Notes under the pieces: generated by a model | The model's input: only the letters and a program-made list of their open reading frames with translations | What the model was told of the DNA's origin: nothing | Databases searched by the model: none | Position numbers and translations under genes: made by a program | Part shown: piece after piece, positions 7,754-15,580 of the stretch | How the letters are laid out: each line of letters starts with the position of its first letter | Numbering within the stretch: position 1 is the stretch's first letter | Assembly (NCBI GenBank): GCA_022828145.1 | Contig: JAJEJA010000012.1 | Span: 1 to 36,330, forward strand | Direction: 5' to 3' | Origin: Candidatus Poribacteria bacterium | GTDB lineage: Bacteria; Poribacteria; WGA-4E; WGA-3G | DNA: 36,330 nt

Positions 7754-9187
7754 TCATTTTACTTGAATCAAAACTGCCCAGTGTGCTTCGGCAGGCTGTG
7801 ACAACGTTAGACTATCGGTAAATGGAATTTCCTTTTCCAGTGTCCATTGACTTTTTCGGATATTTAGCCATCTCATTGTTACTGTTTTTGCGTTAGTGTT
7901 CTTGCCAACACTCAAATTGAGATCGACCGACCCACCTTTTGGAAAATAGACAGCATATTCCTTTCCAGGATTTGCGAAGGTGTACGCTTCGTTTTCTTCT
8001 CTATTTGAGAGGAGTTCATTGTGTGGTTCACACGTGAAAACATCAATTTCATCCGTTATCATTCGCATACTTTTGAGGTGTGCTTGTGCAATTTCGGTTA
8101 ATCCAACACCACTATCCGGACGGTGGAACCGTGCTGACGCAAACCCACCGTAGATGTTTCGCCAAAATCGTTCCAATCCATCTCGCGTACTGCCGAATCG
8201 TCCGCCATCAGCACCGTAAATCTTTATGTTATTGATAGGACGGATAGGTGTAAGTTGGGAACGAATCTTCTGTGCGTTATCCCAATGGCGTTGCCGTTTC
8301 TGGTGGTTATTCTGGGATATATCACAGAATGAATAGGTCTCAGGATGGTCAAAAGTGGCTTTATGTTTCTTATCTGATAAATCCCACGGATCCCACATCT
8401 CTGTTGTTTCAACAGCTCTCCCTGCTTCTGTTGCCTTCTTCTTGATATAAGTTGACCAATATTCTCCCCAAGCAGCCGTGACTGCAGTCTCGTTATCCAT
8501 ACAGTAAAGAATATGTCCGTACGAAAGTGTCTCCTCAAGAAGTTTATCCACAAACTTTTCCTGATATTTCAAGACGATTTCCTGATTACGCTCTTTCGGA
8601 ACAGACCTGAAAAAGTTGTTCTTCGCTGCAACAGGATGATCTTTAACCACAGTCGGTAACCCTGTTTCCTCTGCCGTGTAATTGCTGTTATTTTTTGGAT
8701 TGAAAGGATTTTCTGCCCAAGGATCACGGTAATAGGTGAAAGTTCCCCAGACTTCTATCTGGACAATAATATCCATTTCGTGCGTCCACTTAATAAAGTT
8801 CCGAAAATTGTTCCAGAATTCCTCGTTCCATTGATTTAAGTCATATTTGTCACCGACTTTTTTGAAGGGTGGTATGTTGCCTTCATCATTCCATCCCATC
8901 GTAGATCGTACATAGTTGCCACCGACCGACTTCATCAGTTCAAGGTGTTCTTTGAGATTCGGTATTTGAAAGAGATTATCTTCAACTGAGCCACCGATGA
9001 GTAGGATCGGTTTACCTTTGTATTGCCAGTAACGCGGGTTTTCTTTATAAATCTGAATTCTGTTTTTATCCATATCTAAATCCTCTTTTACTTGGTTATC
9101 CTGTGCGACAGAATATAGTGAAGTGAAAATAATTAAAACCAAAACCAATTTGCAAACGCTGATGTTGGGACCACACAGTCTCTTCAT
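7754..9187 (-). CDS. Secreted DUF4038-like glycoside hydrolase, copy 2
   Basis: This 477-residue protein is close to the downstream copy over its whole length: signal-like segment LVLVLIIFTSLYSVAQ, barrel opening PILLIGGSVEDNLFQ, strand HILYCMDNETAV, and C-terminal KEYAVYFPKGGSVDLNL domain. The ATG at 9187 follows GGAGC at good spacing; the frame to 9202 has no better site. A TATAAT with a weak TTGCCA-complement -35 lies about 50 bases upstream. Being first of the pair, it probably carries the promoter for both. The two differ mostly in the middle loops and in the lysine-rich helix after the DNET strand, so they may act on related but different glycans. Confidence 0.8.
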   Translation of the reverse strand: MKRLCGPNISVCKLVLVLIIFTSLYSVAQDNQVKEDLDMDKNRIQIYKENPRYWQYKGKPILLIGGSVEDNLFQIPNLKEHLELMKSVGGNYVRSTMGWNDEGNIPPFKKVGDKYDLNQWNEEFWNNFRNFIKWTHEMDIIVQIEVWGTFTYYRDPWAENPFNPKNNSNYTAEETGLPTVVKDHPVAAKNNFFRSVPKERNQEIVLKYQEKFVDKLLEETLSYGHILYCMDNETAVTAAWGEYWSTYIKKKATEAGRAVETTEMWDPWDLSDKKHKATFDHPETYSFCDISQNNHQKRQRHWDNAQKIRSQLTPIRPINNIKIYGADGGRFGSTRDGLERFWRNIYGGFASARFHRPDSGVGLTEIAQAHLKSMRMITDEIDVFTCEPHNELLSNREENEAYTFANPGKEYAVYFPKGGSVDLNLSVGKNTNAKTVTMRWLNIRKSQWTLEKEIPFTDSLTLSQPAEAHWAVLIQVK

Positions 9188-9237
9188 AGATTGCTCCTGC
9201 ACATAATAGTTATATCAAAATACACTTACAACAGTAT

Positions 9238-9267
9238 ATTATACCAAATCTAATTGATGAATTGCCA
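9238..9267 (-). promoter_or_regulatory. Possible promoter for the hydrolase pair
   Basis: On the minus strand TGGCAA and TATAAT are separated by 18 bases, about 50 bases before the ATG at 9187. The -10 is perfect and the -35 poor. Confidence 0.4.
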
Positions 9268-9289
9268 TAATTGTCTTTCAGTAGGTCGG

Positions 9290-9356
9290 GTTGAGTTTGC
9301 GAAACCCGACATGGGAGTCTTTATCTAAACCTACGTGTCGGGTTTAGTTCCTCAAC
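9290..9356. repeat. Paired GTCGGGTT/AACCCGAC hairpin repeats
   Basis: GTCGGGTT and AAACCCGAC form a hairpin, followed by a second GTCGGGTTT paired with AACCCG. Similar words recur at about 9750 and in the MITEs near 24.8 and 28.4 kb. Noncoding; a dispersed palindromic repeat. Confidence 0.5.
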
Positions 9357-9363
9357 CCGTATA

Positions 9364-9701
9364 GGTGTAAAGTTAAGCAAACGGTTGCATTATTCTGAAC
9401 ACCTTGTTGGTATTTGTTGCGGCTTCTATCTGATTCTATAGACATAGCACTCCGCTGGAGTGCTATAAGTTCCGCAACCTATTTCTATAGACATAGCACT
9501 CCGCTGGAGTGCTATAAGTTCCGCAACCTATTTCTATAGACATATCGTCCCTACGGGACTGAAGAGGGTTTGTATAACGTTTCTATAAACATATCGTCCC
9601 TACGGGACTGAAGAGGGTTTGTATAACGTTTAACTATAAACATATCGTCCCTACGGGACTGAAGAGGGTTTCTGTCATCAAAAATTCCTTAACTTTACAC
9701 C
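9364..9701. repeat. Palindromic repeat array bounded by 14-bp inverted repeats
   Basis: GGTGTAAAGTTAAG at 9364-9377 and its exact reverse complement at 9688-9701 enclose five tandem units starting at 9436, 9485, 9534, 9583 and 9634 (period 49, last step 51). Units 1-2 contain the hairpin ACTCCGCTGGAGT; units 3-5 contain TCCCTACGGGA followed by CTGAAGAGGG. All begin CTATA(G/A)ACATA. No coding potential. The enclosed block looks like a non-autonomous element that has gathered two types of hairpin unit. Confidence 0.75.
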
Positions 9702-9815
9702 CGATGAATGCCATACGCGCATTTACATCGTTGATTTTTGGGTTTCGTTCCTCAACCGGACTTACGTAATAATGCTATATAATCATTTAGAAATGGTATT
9801 ATAACATGCAATTTC

Positions 9816-9876
9816 AAAATAAAATCGGGCATTTCAGTGGTAGCACGGATATCCGTGAAAAACCTAAAATGCCCGA
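9816..9876 (-). terminator. Rho-independent-like terminator after the sigma-FtsZ gene
   Basis: On the minus strand a perfect 10-bp stem (TCGGGCATTT with AAATGCCCGA; arms 9867-9876 and 9825-9834) is followed at once by TTTTATTTT. The loop contains a second perfect palindrome, CACGGATATCCGTG (9844-9857). It lies 57 bases past the stop codon. Confidence 0.6.
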
Positions 9877-9932
9877 ATAATCGTTTAGGAAAGGTTCTGA
9901 ATAAATGTCTTTACCGTTACTGCACGGTCCCT

Positions 9933-11192
9933 CTATACACCTTCTTTCATGGTATTAGTATGAAATTCCGATATACTTGTGGCACTGTTAAGTATCATTT
10001 GATCACTTAGAATACTTGTGACACTGTTAAGTATCATTTGATCACTTAGACCGAACGCTTCTGAGATTTTTAATTTTCGATTCTGCTCAAGTGTGTCAAG
10101 TAAATGTTGGTTTGACACGACATGGACAGAGTTCGCATGTTCTTGGAGTTCTTGCAATCCTTGTTCTGCTTTTTTAGCAACTCTTTGACCTTCAAAAGCA
10201 AATGGTCTCGTTACCACAGCTATTGCTAAAGCTCCCTGTTCACGTGCAAGCGATGCAATTTTAGGTGCTGCACCCGCACCTGTTCCGCCACCCATTCCTG
10301 CTAAAACAAAGATGATGTCCGTATCCGAGACGATATTGGCGAGTGTGTCGCTGTCTTCTTCAGCTGCTTTCTTACCAATTTCTGGATCTGCCATGCATCC
10401 GTTTCCTTGTGTGGTGTTAACCCCGATCAGTATCTGCGTTGCATCTTCACATTTATTGAGTGCTTTTTTATCTGTATTGACTACGAAGAATTCAATATCT
10501 GTCAGTTCAGATTTAATCATGCGGTTGACAGCGTTTCCACCTGCACCACCGACTCCAATGACTTTGATTCTGGTCTGTATCTGTTTCGCTTCTTCACGTT
10601 TAGATGACATAGTTGTTCCCCTTTCAATGTTAACACCAAACTCTATTCGCAAGAGTTCACGTGTCTGTCTTAATTTGGTTTTGATTGTTCCTGTCGCTAA
10701 TCCGAGTTCAGTGTGTATCTCTTTGACACTCCACAATTCCAAGTAATATAATTCCGCAACCTTACGGACATTATCTGGCAGGTGGTGAACTGCTTCTGTC
10801 ACAAACTCACAGAGTTCTGACTGACGAAACCGTGCCAGTGAGTCTCGCTCAATATGTTCAGTTAATTCCTCAAGACTACACACAATTTCGTAATTTGAAT
10901 GATGCCGTGAAGTGTAATATCTTTTGCATGCGTTGTAAGCAATACGGTGTACCCATCCACCAAAACTATTAATGTTCCGAAGTCCTTCAATATTGTCCCA
11001 GACAGATTGCCAAACATCCATAAGAATTTCTTCGGCATCTCGGCGTTGTCTCGAATTTACGACTATCACTTTCCAGATTCGTAGACTATAACGCGACATC
11101 AGTTCTGTAAATGCTGCCTCATCACAGTTTTGAGCAAACAGTATGAGCTCTTCATCTGTCAGACTGGTGTACGTTGATAAATCATCTTGCAT
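9933..11192 (-). CDS. ECF sigma factor fused to a truncated FtsZ GTPase domain
   Basis: Residues 1-185 or so are an ECF sigma factor: region 2 (AFTELMSRYS to GGWVHRIAYNACKRYY) and region 4 (HLPDNVRKVAELYYLE, WSVKEIHTELGLATGTIKTKL). From Met195 the chain becomes an FtsZ N-terminal domain with VIGVGGAGGNAVNRMI, FFVVNTDKKAL and the tubulin signature at residues 301-307, here GGGTGAG with Ala in place of the usual Ser/Thr. The loop normally GAGANPE is GNGCMADPE. It ends after the H7-like helix, so the C-terminal FtsZ domain and the T7 catalytic loop are missing. The tail repeats LSDQMILNSVTSI. AAAGGGGA sits 6 bases before the Met195 codon. I prefer the start at 11192 to the ATG at 11198 for spacing reasons. 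Cell division proper is unlikely; a regulatory role is inference. Confidence 0.85.
   Translation of the reverse strand: MQDDLSTYTSLTDEELILFAQNCDEAAFTELMSRYSLRIWKVIVVNSRQRRDAEEILMDVWQSVWDNIEGLRNINSFGGWVHRIAYNACKRYYTSRHHSNYEIVCSLEELTEHIERDSLARFRQSELCEFVTEAVHHLPDNVRKVAELYYLELWSVKEIHTELGLATGTIKTKLRQTRELLRIEFGVNIERGTTMSSKREEAKQIQTRIKVIGVGGAGGNAVNRMIKSELTDIEFFVVNTDKKALNKCEDATQILIGVNTTQGNGCMADPEIGKKAAEEDSDTLANIVSDTDIIFVLAGMGGGTGAGAAPKIASLAREQGALAIAVVTRPFAFEGQRVAKKAEQGLQELQEHANSVHVVSNQHLLDTLEQNRKLKISEAFGLSDQMILNSVTSILSDQMILNSATSISEFHTNTMKEGV
9973..10050 (-). repeat. 39-bp tandem duplication inside the sigma-FtsZ gene
   Basis: Two adjacent 39-base copies (9973-10011 and 10012-10050) differ at about one base and encode LSDQMILNSVTSI and LSDQMILNSATSI. 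Being a multiple of three, the duplication keeps the frame. The near identity suggests it is recent. Confidence 0.9.
10608..10624 (-). promoter_or_regulatory. Internal ribosome binding site and ATG at the sigma/FtsZ junction
   Basis: AAAGGGGA (minus strand, 10617-10624) lies 6 bases before an in-frame ATG at 10610. That ATG is the natural first codon of the FtsZ-like part (MSSKREEAKQI). It could give a free 225-residue FtsZ-like protein. Confidence 0.55.
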
Positions 11193-11297
11193 ACACATTT
11201 TCCAATTGGAATTTGACGTATAGAGTGGAATGTATCAGAATACGGTTTAAAAAAATTAAGAATCGTATTTAAGGGAACTTAATGTCAATGATTATAG

Positions 11298-11327
11298 ATT
11301 ATAGACGCGGTTTGCCATTCTTGTCAA
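11298..11327 (-). promoter_or_regulatory. Perfect sigma-70 promoter for the sigma-FtsZ gene
   Basis: On the minus strand TTGACA (11322-11327) and TATAAT (11298-11303) are separated by 18 bases; a second TATAAT follows at 11291-11296. The transcript would have a leader of about 95 bases before the ATG at 11192. Housekeeping-type control of an ECF gene is notable. Confidence 0.7.
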
Positions 11328-11341
11328 GACGACTAACAGCG

Positions 11342-11459
11342 TGGGTGTGTAAAGTTTTTGTCACTTAAGAAAAAGGAACGCTAAACCCTTGCTCCTGCGG
11401 AGCAATATGTTTATAGCCACATTATGTGCCAACATATACACTCCAGCGGAGCGGTCCGT
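11342..11459. repeat. Intergenic repeat block with short hairpins
   Basis: The block starts with TGGGTGTGTAAAGTTTTT (also found, inverted, at 36080-36097) and contains TTGCTCC-TGC-GGAGCAA and CTCC-AGC-GGAG hairpins like those of the 9.4-kb array. The rest of 11199-11538 holds the promoter and no gene that I can support. Confidence 0.5.
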
Positions 11460-11538
11460 GATTTCCGATTCTATTGGAGGAACTAACTATGGATATTTGG
11501 CAATGTGCGTTGGTGCAGTCACAGGTGTATTAAAAGGA

Positions 11539-13539
11539 CTAAAACGATCGAATTACTTTTGCTACCAAACGCTGTTTAAATTCTAAGTCATTTGGGTCAC
11601 CGAGGATGATGAAAAAGTCTGTACCAGCATATCCGGAACGACGTAATGCAAAATAGATATTGAAGCCGTCTTTTTGCCAGATTAAACGACTACCGAGGCT
11701 TAAAGCAGGAGTAAAATCATAAGAAAGTGTTAGAATCTGTTGATAGCGTGTTTCAAAATGCCATTGGATACTGGAGGAGAGTCCCGCAGTGAAACCGTAA
11801 GCACGCAGGTTAAGATTTCCACTAAAGCGATGAATTCGTTTATCCGCTCTTTCACCCCAGTTATAGCTAACATTAACATTGTTGAACTGATCCGAGGTGC
11901 GTGCTCTTAATCTGATGCTAAAAACGCTATCTGTGAATTCTTGAAATCGTCCACCATGCCAATTAATAGAAAGTCCGTAATCACTATGTGTAGAAAAGTT
12001 TGAAAAAACAGAGAAGTCTCGCTGAAACAGTTCACCATCGTAATTGTTAGCAGCTATTAAATTTGCCCCAACGAAAATACTACGGATTAAGCCTTCCCGC
12101 CATTCGTTTGAGATAATTCCTTCTAAACCGCCGCCACGGAGGCCGGTGAACGGACGATAACCGAGGTTATTTACGAAATCTGGATCCACAAAATACCCAA
12201 ATAACACTGATTGAAAAAGTGAACCGTTGTATCTTAAATTGACATCTCCTGTCCTTCCATCTGCTTCCCCCTCCCAACTTTGGGTGAAACTCGATCCCAC
12301 TGATAACTTACCCAGTCTAACATTTCCTGAAAGGTGTCCTACACTGTTTATATCCGCGTCGGGACGGTGGTGTGATAGGAATCCTGCGATGATGTGAGAT
12401 GTTGCGGTTAGAGATTGTTTTGCGCGTAGAATGAAGTTCTGGTTGTTGCGATGATAGTTGCCTAATGTGCCGACTGATGTAGTTTTTGCTACTTTTCCAA
12501 AGAGTTTAAGCCCTCCATCCATGTCCATTATCCGCCGTGAATAGAAAAGGTTGCCGAGATTGTAGACATTTCCACCTTCGGAAAAGAAAGGACGTCGATC
12601 CCCCACGTAGCGTTCGCTATAAGAAAAATCAATGCCTTCAACAGATTGTTCAATGTTATCAAAATCGGGGTTGGCAGTGCCGATGAGACGAAGTTGTGGC
12701 GTAACTTCATAGCGGAGGTCTGCTCCTGCGCGGGCAGTATATTCTTGTCGCGATCGGGGGGTCGCTCCTACAGAAGTTTCTGTTTCACTGATTCCGCCAA
12801 TCAGATAGGGTAAGAATTTTAGCTCACGTTTTCTCGGTGGGGGTAGCACATCAATCCAATGTCCATCGTTTTCTCGGAATTCTTGAACGCCAAGATTACA
12901 CCACCAGGAACGTTCACCAGTACGTTGTTGAAATCTATCAAGATTGATACCCATTCTAATAGGTTCTGTTGTGTTGGGATAATCCAGGACCTGCCATGGG
13001 ATTTCCATCTCTACAACCCATCCGTCTTGGACAATCTTAGCTGCAGCATTCCAAAGTCCAATCCATTCGCTTTTTGCCGCACGTCCTGTGGCAAGATGCG
13101 CGTATTTCGTGCCTAATGGATTGGTCATGAAGAAATTTCTATCAGAAAACTGATGCGTGTGAAATGGGTCAAGACTGAAGGAAACCCAATCTTCGCCTCC
13201 GATTCCCGTCTGATCTTTGGTTTGACGCGCCACAATTTTATCAGGTGAATCATCATAAAGGTGAAGTCCAACATAGATAGCTGCATCATCATAAATAAGC
13301 CAACCAACAGATTGATTCTTGGCAGGTTTTTCAGTACGTTGATCAGTGAACCCGATAGCTTGCGGTGCATCTTGCCAGCAAACATCATTGAGCACGCCAT
13401 CAATAGTGGGAGGTTGTTCGGTTTTGATTGCGGGGAGTTCTTTTTTAACGGTTTGTGTGTTTTGGGCTGCAGTCGCTGGTATGTTGGACATTAGTGTTAT
13501 TATCAGTGCTATCGTGTATATATTTTGAGATACTCTCAA
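11539..13539 (-). CDS. DUF5916-type protein: CBM9-like domain plus outer-membrane beta-barrel
   Basis: This 666-residue secreted protein starts with a signal peptide (IALIITLMSNIPATAAQ). A CBM9-like sandwich follows (PPTIDGVLNDVCWQDA, DDAAIYVGLHLYDD, DGWVVEMEIPWQVLDY). From about residue 240 there are many alternating amphipathic strands, and the chain ends in IRSF; a terminal Phe is the usual outer-membrane barrel signal. This layout is typical of the DUF5916 family. The start codon is TTG at 13539, chosen because GGAGGAGAAAA lies directly before it and the signal peptide begins there. It sits 97 bases after the sigma-A gene on the same strand. It may bind or take up carbohydrate; nothing here proves the ligand. 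Confidence 0.85.
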   Translation of the reverse strand: MRVSQNIYTIALIITLMSNIPATAAQNTQTVKKELPAIKTEQPPTIDGVLNDVCWQDAPQAIGFTDQRTEKPAKNQSVGWLIYDDAAIYVGLHLYDDSPDKIVARQTKDQTGIGGEDWVSFSLDPFHTHQFSDRNFFMTNPLGTKYAHLATGRAAKSEWIGLWNAAAKIVQDGWVVEMEIPWQVLDYPNTTEPIRMGINLDRFQQRTGERSWWCNLGVQEFRENDGHWIDVLPPPRKRELKFLPYLIGGISETETSVGATPRSRQEYTARAGADLRYEVTPQLRLIGTANPDFDNIEQSVEGIDFSYSERYVGDRRPFFSEGGNVYNLGNLFYSRRIMDMDGGLKLFGKVAKTTSVGTLGNYHRNNQNFILRAKQSLTATSHIIAGFLSHHRPDADINSVGHLSGNVRLGKLSVGSSFTQSWEGEADGRTGDVNLRYNGSLFQSVLFGYFVDPDFVNNLGYRPFTGLRGGGLEGIISNEWREGLIRSIFVGANLIAANNYDGELFQRDFSVFSNFSTHSDYGLSINWHGGRFQEFTDSVFSIRLRARTSDQFNNVNVSYNWGERADKRIHRFSGNLNLRAYGFTAGLSSSIQWHFETRYQQILTLSYDFTPALSLGSRLIWQKDGFNIYFALRRSGYAGTDFFIILGDPNDLEFKQRLVAKVIRSF

Positions 13540-13564
13540 TTTTCTCCTCCATTTTTAAACAATT

Positions 13565-13591
13565 GGTGCGGTTAGGAAACCGCACCTACCG
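13565..13591. repeat. Palindromic repeat GGTGCGGTT-AGGA-AACCGCACC
   Basis: A 9-bp stem with a four-base loop, between sigma-A and the DUF5916 gene. Variants of the same hairpin (GGTTCGGTTAGGAAACCGAAC, TGTGATTAGGAAATCGCA) occur at 17978-18012, 18043-18083 and 18322-18362, so it is a dispersed family. Confidence 0.65.
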
Positions 13592-13636
13592 ATTTGTGAA
13601 TTTTTGGGTTTACTGTACTCAATAACTGCTGATTGA

Positions 13637-15334
13637 TTACTTACCAAAGACTTTCAGAAACTCTGGGTCATCCTTTACATCCGAAAATTCCGGTATTTCA
13701 AGGAAAGTTGGATAAAGAGAATCCGGGTAATTAAGAGTATTAACCACGTGTTTGTCCTGAGCAATCTTTAAATAATTCAAAGTCTTCTCCCTATTTTTCT
13801 CAGATGCCCAGATACTCACAGCCAGCATGAAACAACTATGTTTGTAGTAATTTTCAATATCAACGGCGACTTGTAACAAACGTTTTGCCTCGTTATACTT
13901 CTTTGACCAGACCAGACAACAGCCGATGTTGTGCGCAACCCCAAAAAGTTCGTAGGTATTTACAGGGAAGTCCGCATCCAGTTTTTTCAATTCTAATTCC
14001 AGGAACGTATTAACTTCTGTCCAGACCTGATCGAAACGCTCCCAATCTTCCTGTTTACTATACAACAGCAATCTATTTGTTCTGATAGACAACCAGAAAT
14101 GGAAATAATGTTCCCAGCCCTGTTTTTTGTTAGCACGTTCCAACTCTTCAATACCAAGCAATGCCTCATCAAACCGTTCGTTTTGTCTTAGCACCTCTGC
14201 TCCGTATCGGAGAAAACTGCAACGAGAATAGTCACTCACTTCAGGCTTTTCAAGATGTTCAGATGCCTCATTATAAAGTTGAATCCAATCATCAAGACGA
14301 CCTTCCGCTTTCCAACATCCGGCAGTACCCAGATAAGAAATGGTTCTTAACACATATTTTTCTGCATGCTTGCATGTCCAACGGTAAAGAAGCGTCTGTT
14401 CCTCAATAGCTTCTCTATTTCTTTTAAGAATGGCGAGACCATCCACTAACGACTTATGTGCCCAGTACCGTTCTGTCACATCTTCAACATTGTCCATATA
14501 CTTACGGAGTAAGGATACCCGTTTTTCAATACCGAGTTTTCCCATATACGGGTATATCCCATCAACCGCAAGATGCACCAACTCAGATGTAATTTCACTT
14601 TTGAGCACAGCGTCAATTTCGCCGTCTACCTCTTTAAGTATACCTTCTTTAGATGTAGGATCAGATTTTACCTGTTCCACGAATGAATTGAAGTTGTTGC
14701 GAATTTCTTCTAATCGACTCATGATGTTCTCCTTCAAATTATTTGATGATAGTAAATGACCAAAAAATTCTTGATCTAAGAGTTCCTGATCAGTTTGCAT
14801 TCGTTTTCGTGCGCGTTGGAGTCGGCTTGTAATTGTATTTACCGACACACCCATGAATTCACCAATCTCTTTCGTTGACATTTCGTCAAGATAGTAGAGT
14901 GTAATGACCGTACGTTCGTTTTCTGGCAGTTTTTCCAGCAGCATTTTCACAAGCTTTTGGCAATACTCGTTTCTCTCTGTCATCCGTTGTTCCGACAGAT
15001 GTTGTGTATAAGAGAATTCTTCAATTTCTTCCAAACGTGTCCCCTCCAGGGATTGCATCACAGGTTTTTGCTTTCGAACCCAATCAATGCAGAGATGATC
15101 TGCAATGACATGGAGCCACCCAGCAAATTGATTGTGATTCTTGAGTGTCGGAAGTTTTTTGTATGCCTTAAGGAAGGTGTCTTGAACAATCTCTTCCGCA
15201 TAGTGAAAATCTCGAATTTTCCGCCACGCAAGAGCATGAATGCTCTCTTGGTATTTTTCAACCAAGCTGTTAAACGCAGCATCGTCACCCGATAAGATTC
15301 TGCGAATCAGTTGAACATCGTCATCTCTTTCCAC
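13637..15334 (-). CDS. ECF sigma factor with C-terminal TPR-like extension (sigma-A)
   Basis: This is a 565-residue protein. Residues 9-88 are sigma-70 region 2 (DDAAFNSLVEKY, HYAEEIVQDTFLKAYKKL, FAGWLHVIADHLCIDWVRK). Residues 128-180 are region 4 (KLPENERTVITLYYLDEMS, TKEIGEFMGVSVNTITSRL). From Met205 onward there is a helical TPR-like part of about 360 residues with conserved HNIGCCLVW and an ending DVKDDPEFLKVFGK. The start is a GTG at 15334 behind AGGAGG. AAGGAG lies 6 bases before the Met205 codon at 14722, so the C-terminal part may also be made on its own. ECF factors with TPR tails are known; the internal start is the unusual point. A possible ECF promoter lies at 15392-15417. The S9 peptidase gene lies 246 bases upstream. 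Confidence 0.88.
   Translation of the reverse strand: MERDDDVQLIRRILSGDDAAFNSLVEKYQESIHALAWRKIRDFHYAEEIVQDTFLKAYKKLPTLKNHNQFAGWLHVIADHLCIDWVRKQKPVMQSLEGTRLEEIEEFSYTQHLSEQRMTERNEYCQKLVKMLLEKLPENERTVITLYYLDEMSTKEIGEFMGVSVNTITSRLQRARKRMQTDQELLDQEFFGHLLSSNNLKENIMSRLEEIRNNFNSFVEQVKSDPTSKEGILKEVDGEIDAVLKSEITSELVHLAVDGIYPYMGKLGIEKRVSLLRKYMDNVEDVTERYWAHKSLVDGLAILKRNREAIEEQTLLYRWTCKHAEKYVLRTISYLGTAGCWKAEGRLDDWIQLYNEASEHLEKPEVSDYSRCSFLRYGAEVLRQNERFDEALLGIEELERANKKQGWEHYFHFWLSIRTNRLLLYSKQEDWERFDQVWTEVNTFLELELKKLDADFPVNTYELFGVAHNIGCCLVWSKKYNEAKRLLQVAVDIENYYKHSCFMLAVSIWASEKNREKTLNYLKIAQDKHVVNTLNYPDSLYPTFLEIPEFSDVKDDPEFLKVFGK
14720..14734 (-). promoter_or_regulatory. Internal ribosome binding site and ATG at the sigma-A/TPR junction
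   Basis: AAGGAG (14729-14734, minus) is 6 bases before the in-frame ATG at 14722, the start of MSRLEEIRNNF. The match to a strong Shine-Dalgarno suggests independent production of the TPR part. Confidence 0.55.
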
Positions 15335-15391
15335 GAGAATTCCTCCTATTGAAACACCAATTGAAAACGGTCTGTCTTTCTATAATCTAAT

Positions 15392-15417
15392 GACGTGTGT
15401 TTGCTCAGAAAACGTGC
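15392..15417 (-). promoter_or_regulatory. Possible ECF promoter before sigma-A
   Basis: GCACGTTTT (15409-15417) and CGTC (15392-15395) are separated by 13 bases on the minus strand, 58 bases before the GTG start. The same arrangement precedes sigma-B and the second S9 gene. The CGTC box is typical of many ECF -10 elements; assignment to these sigma factors is inference. Confidence 0.4.
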
Positions 15418-15580
15418 ATCATGGGGAAAAAACTGATTTTTTGTTGCTATTTGTAGGGGATCGGTTTCCGACGCATAATAAACCACCGATTGCATCCCGT
15501 CTGAGGAGTCTTTGGTTTTTAACATTCATCTGTTCTCGTTTAACCTGATGAATGCTAGGCGTGTTTACCTCGAACTCGCG

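Noticed and set aside
9436..9682. Possible CRISPR array (regular 49-base period)
   Set aside because: The units are almost identical over their whole length, with internal palindromes and no variable spacers; no cas genes are nearby.
11389..11586. Small plus-strand frame with a GGAGGAAC site and ATG at 11491
   Set aside because: From the ATG it codes for only about 14 residues; the other frame has no ribosome binding site, is built on repeat sequence and overlaps the end of the DUF5916 gene.
13565..13591. Terminator for the sigma-A gene
   Set aside because: The hairpin has no T tract and is a member of a dispersed repeat family, so termination cannot be claimed.
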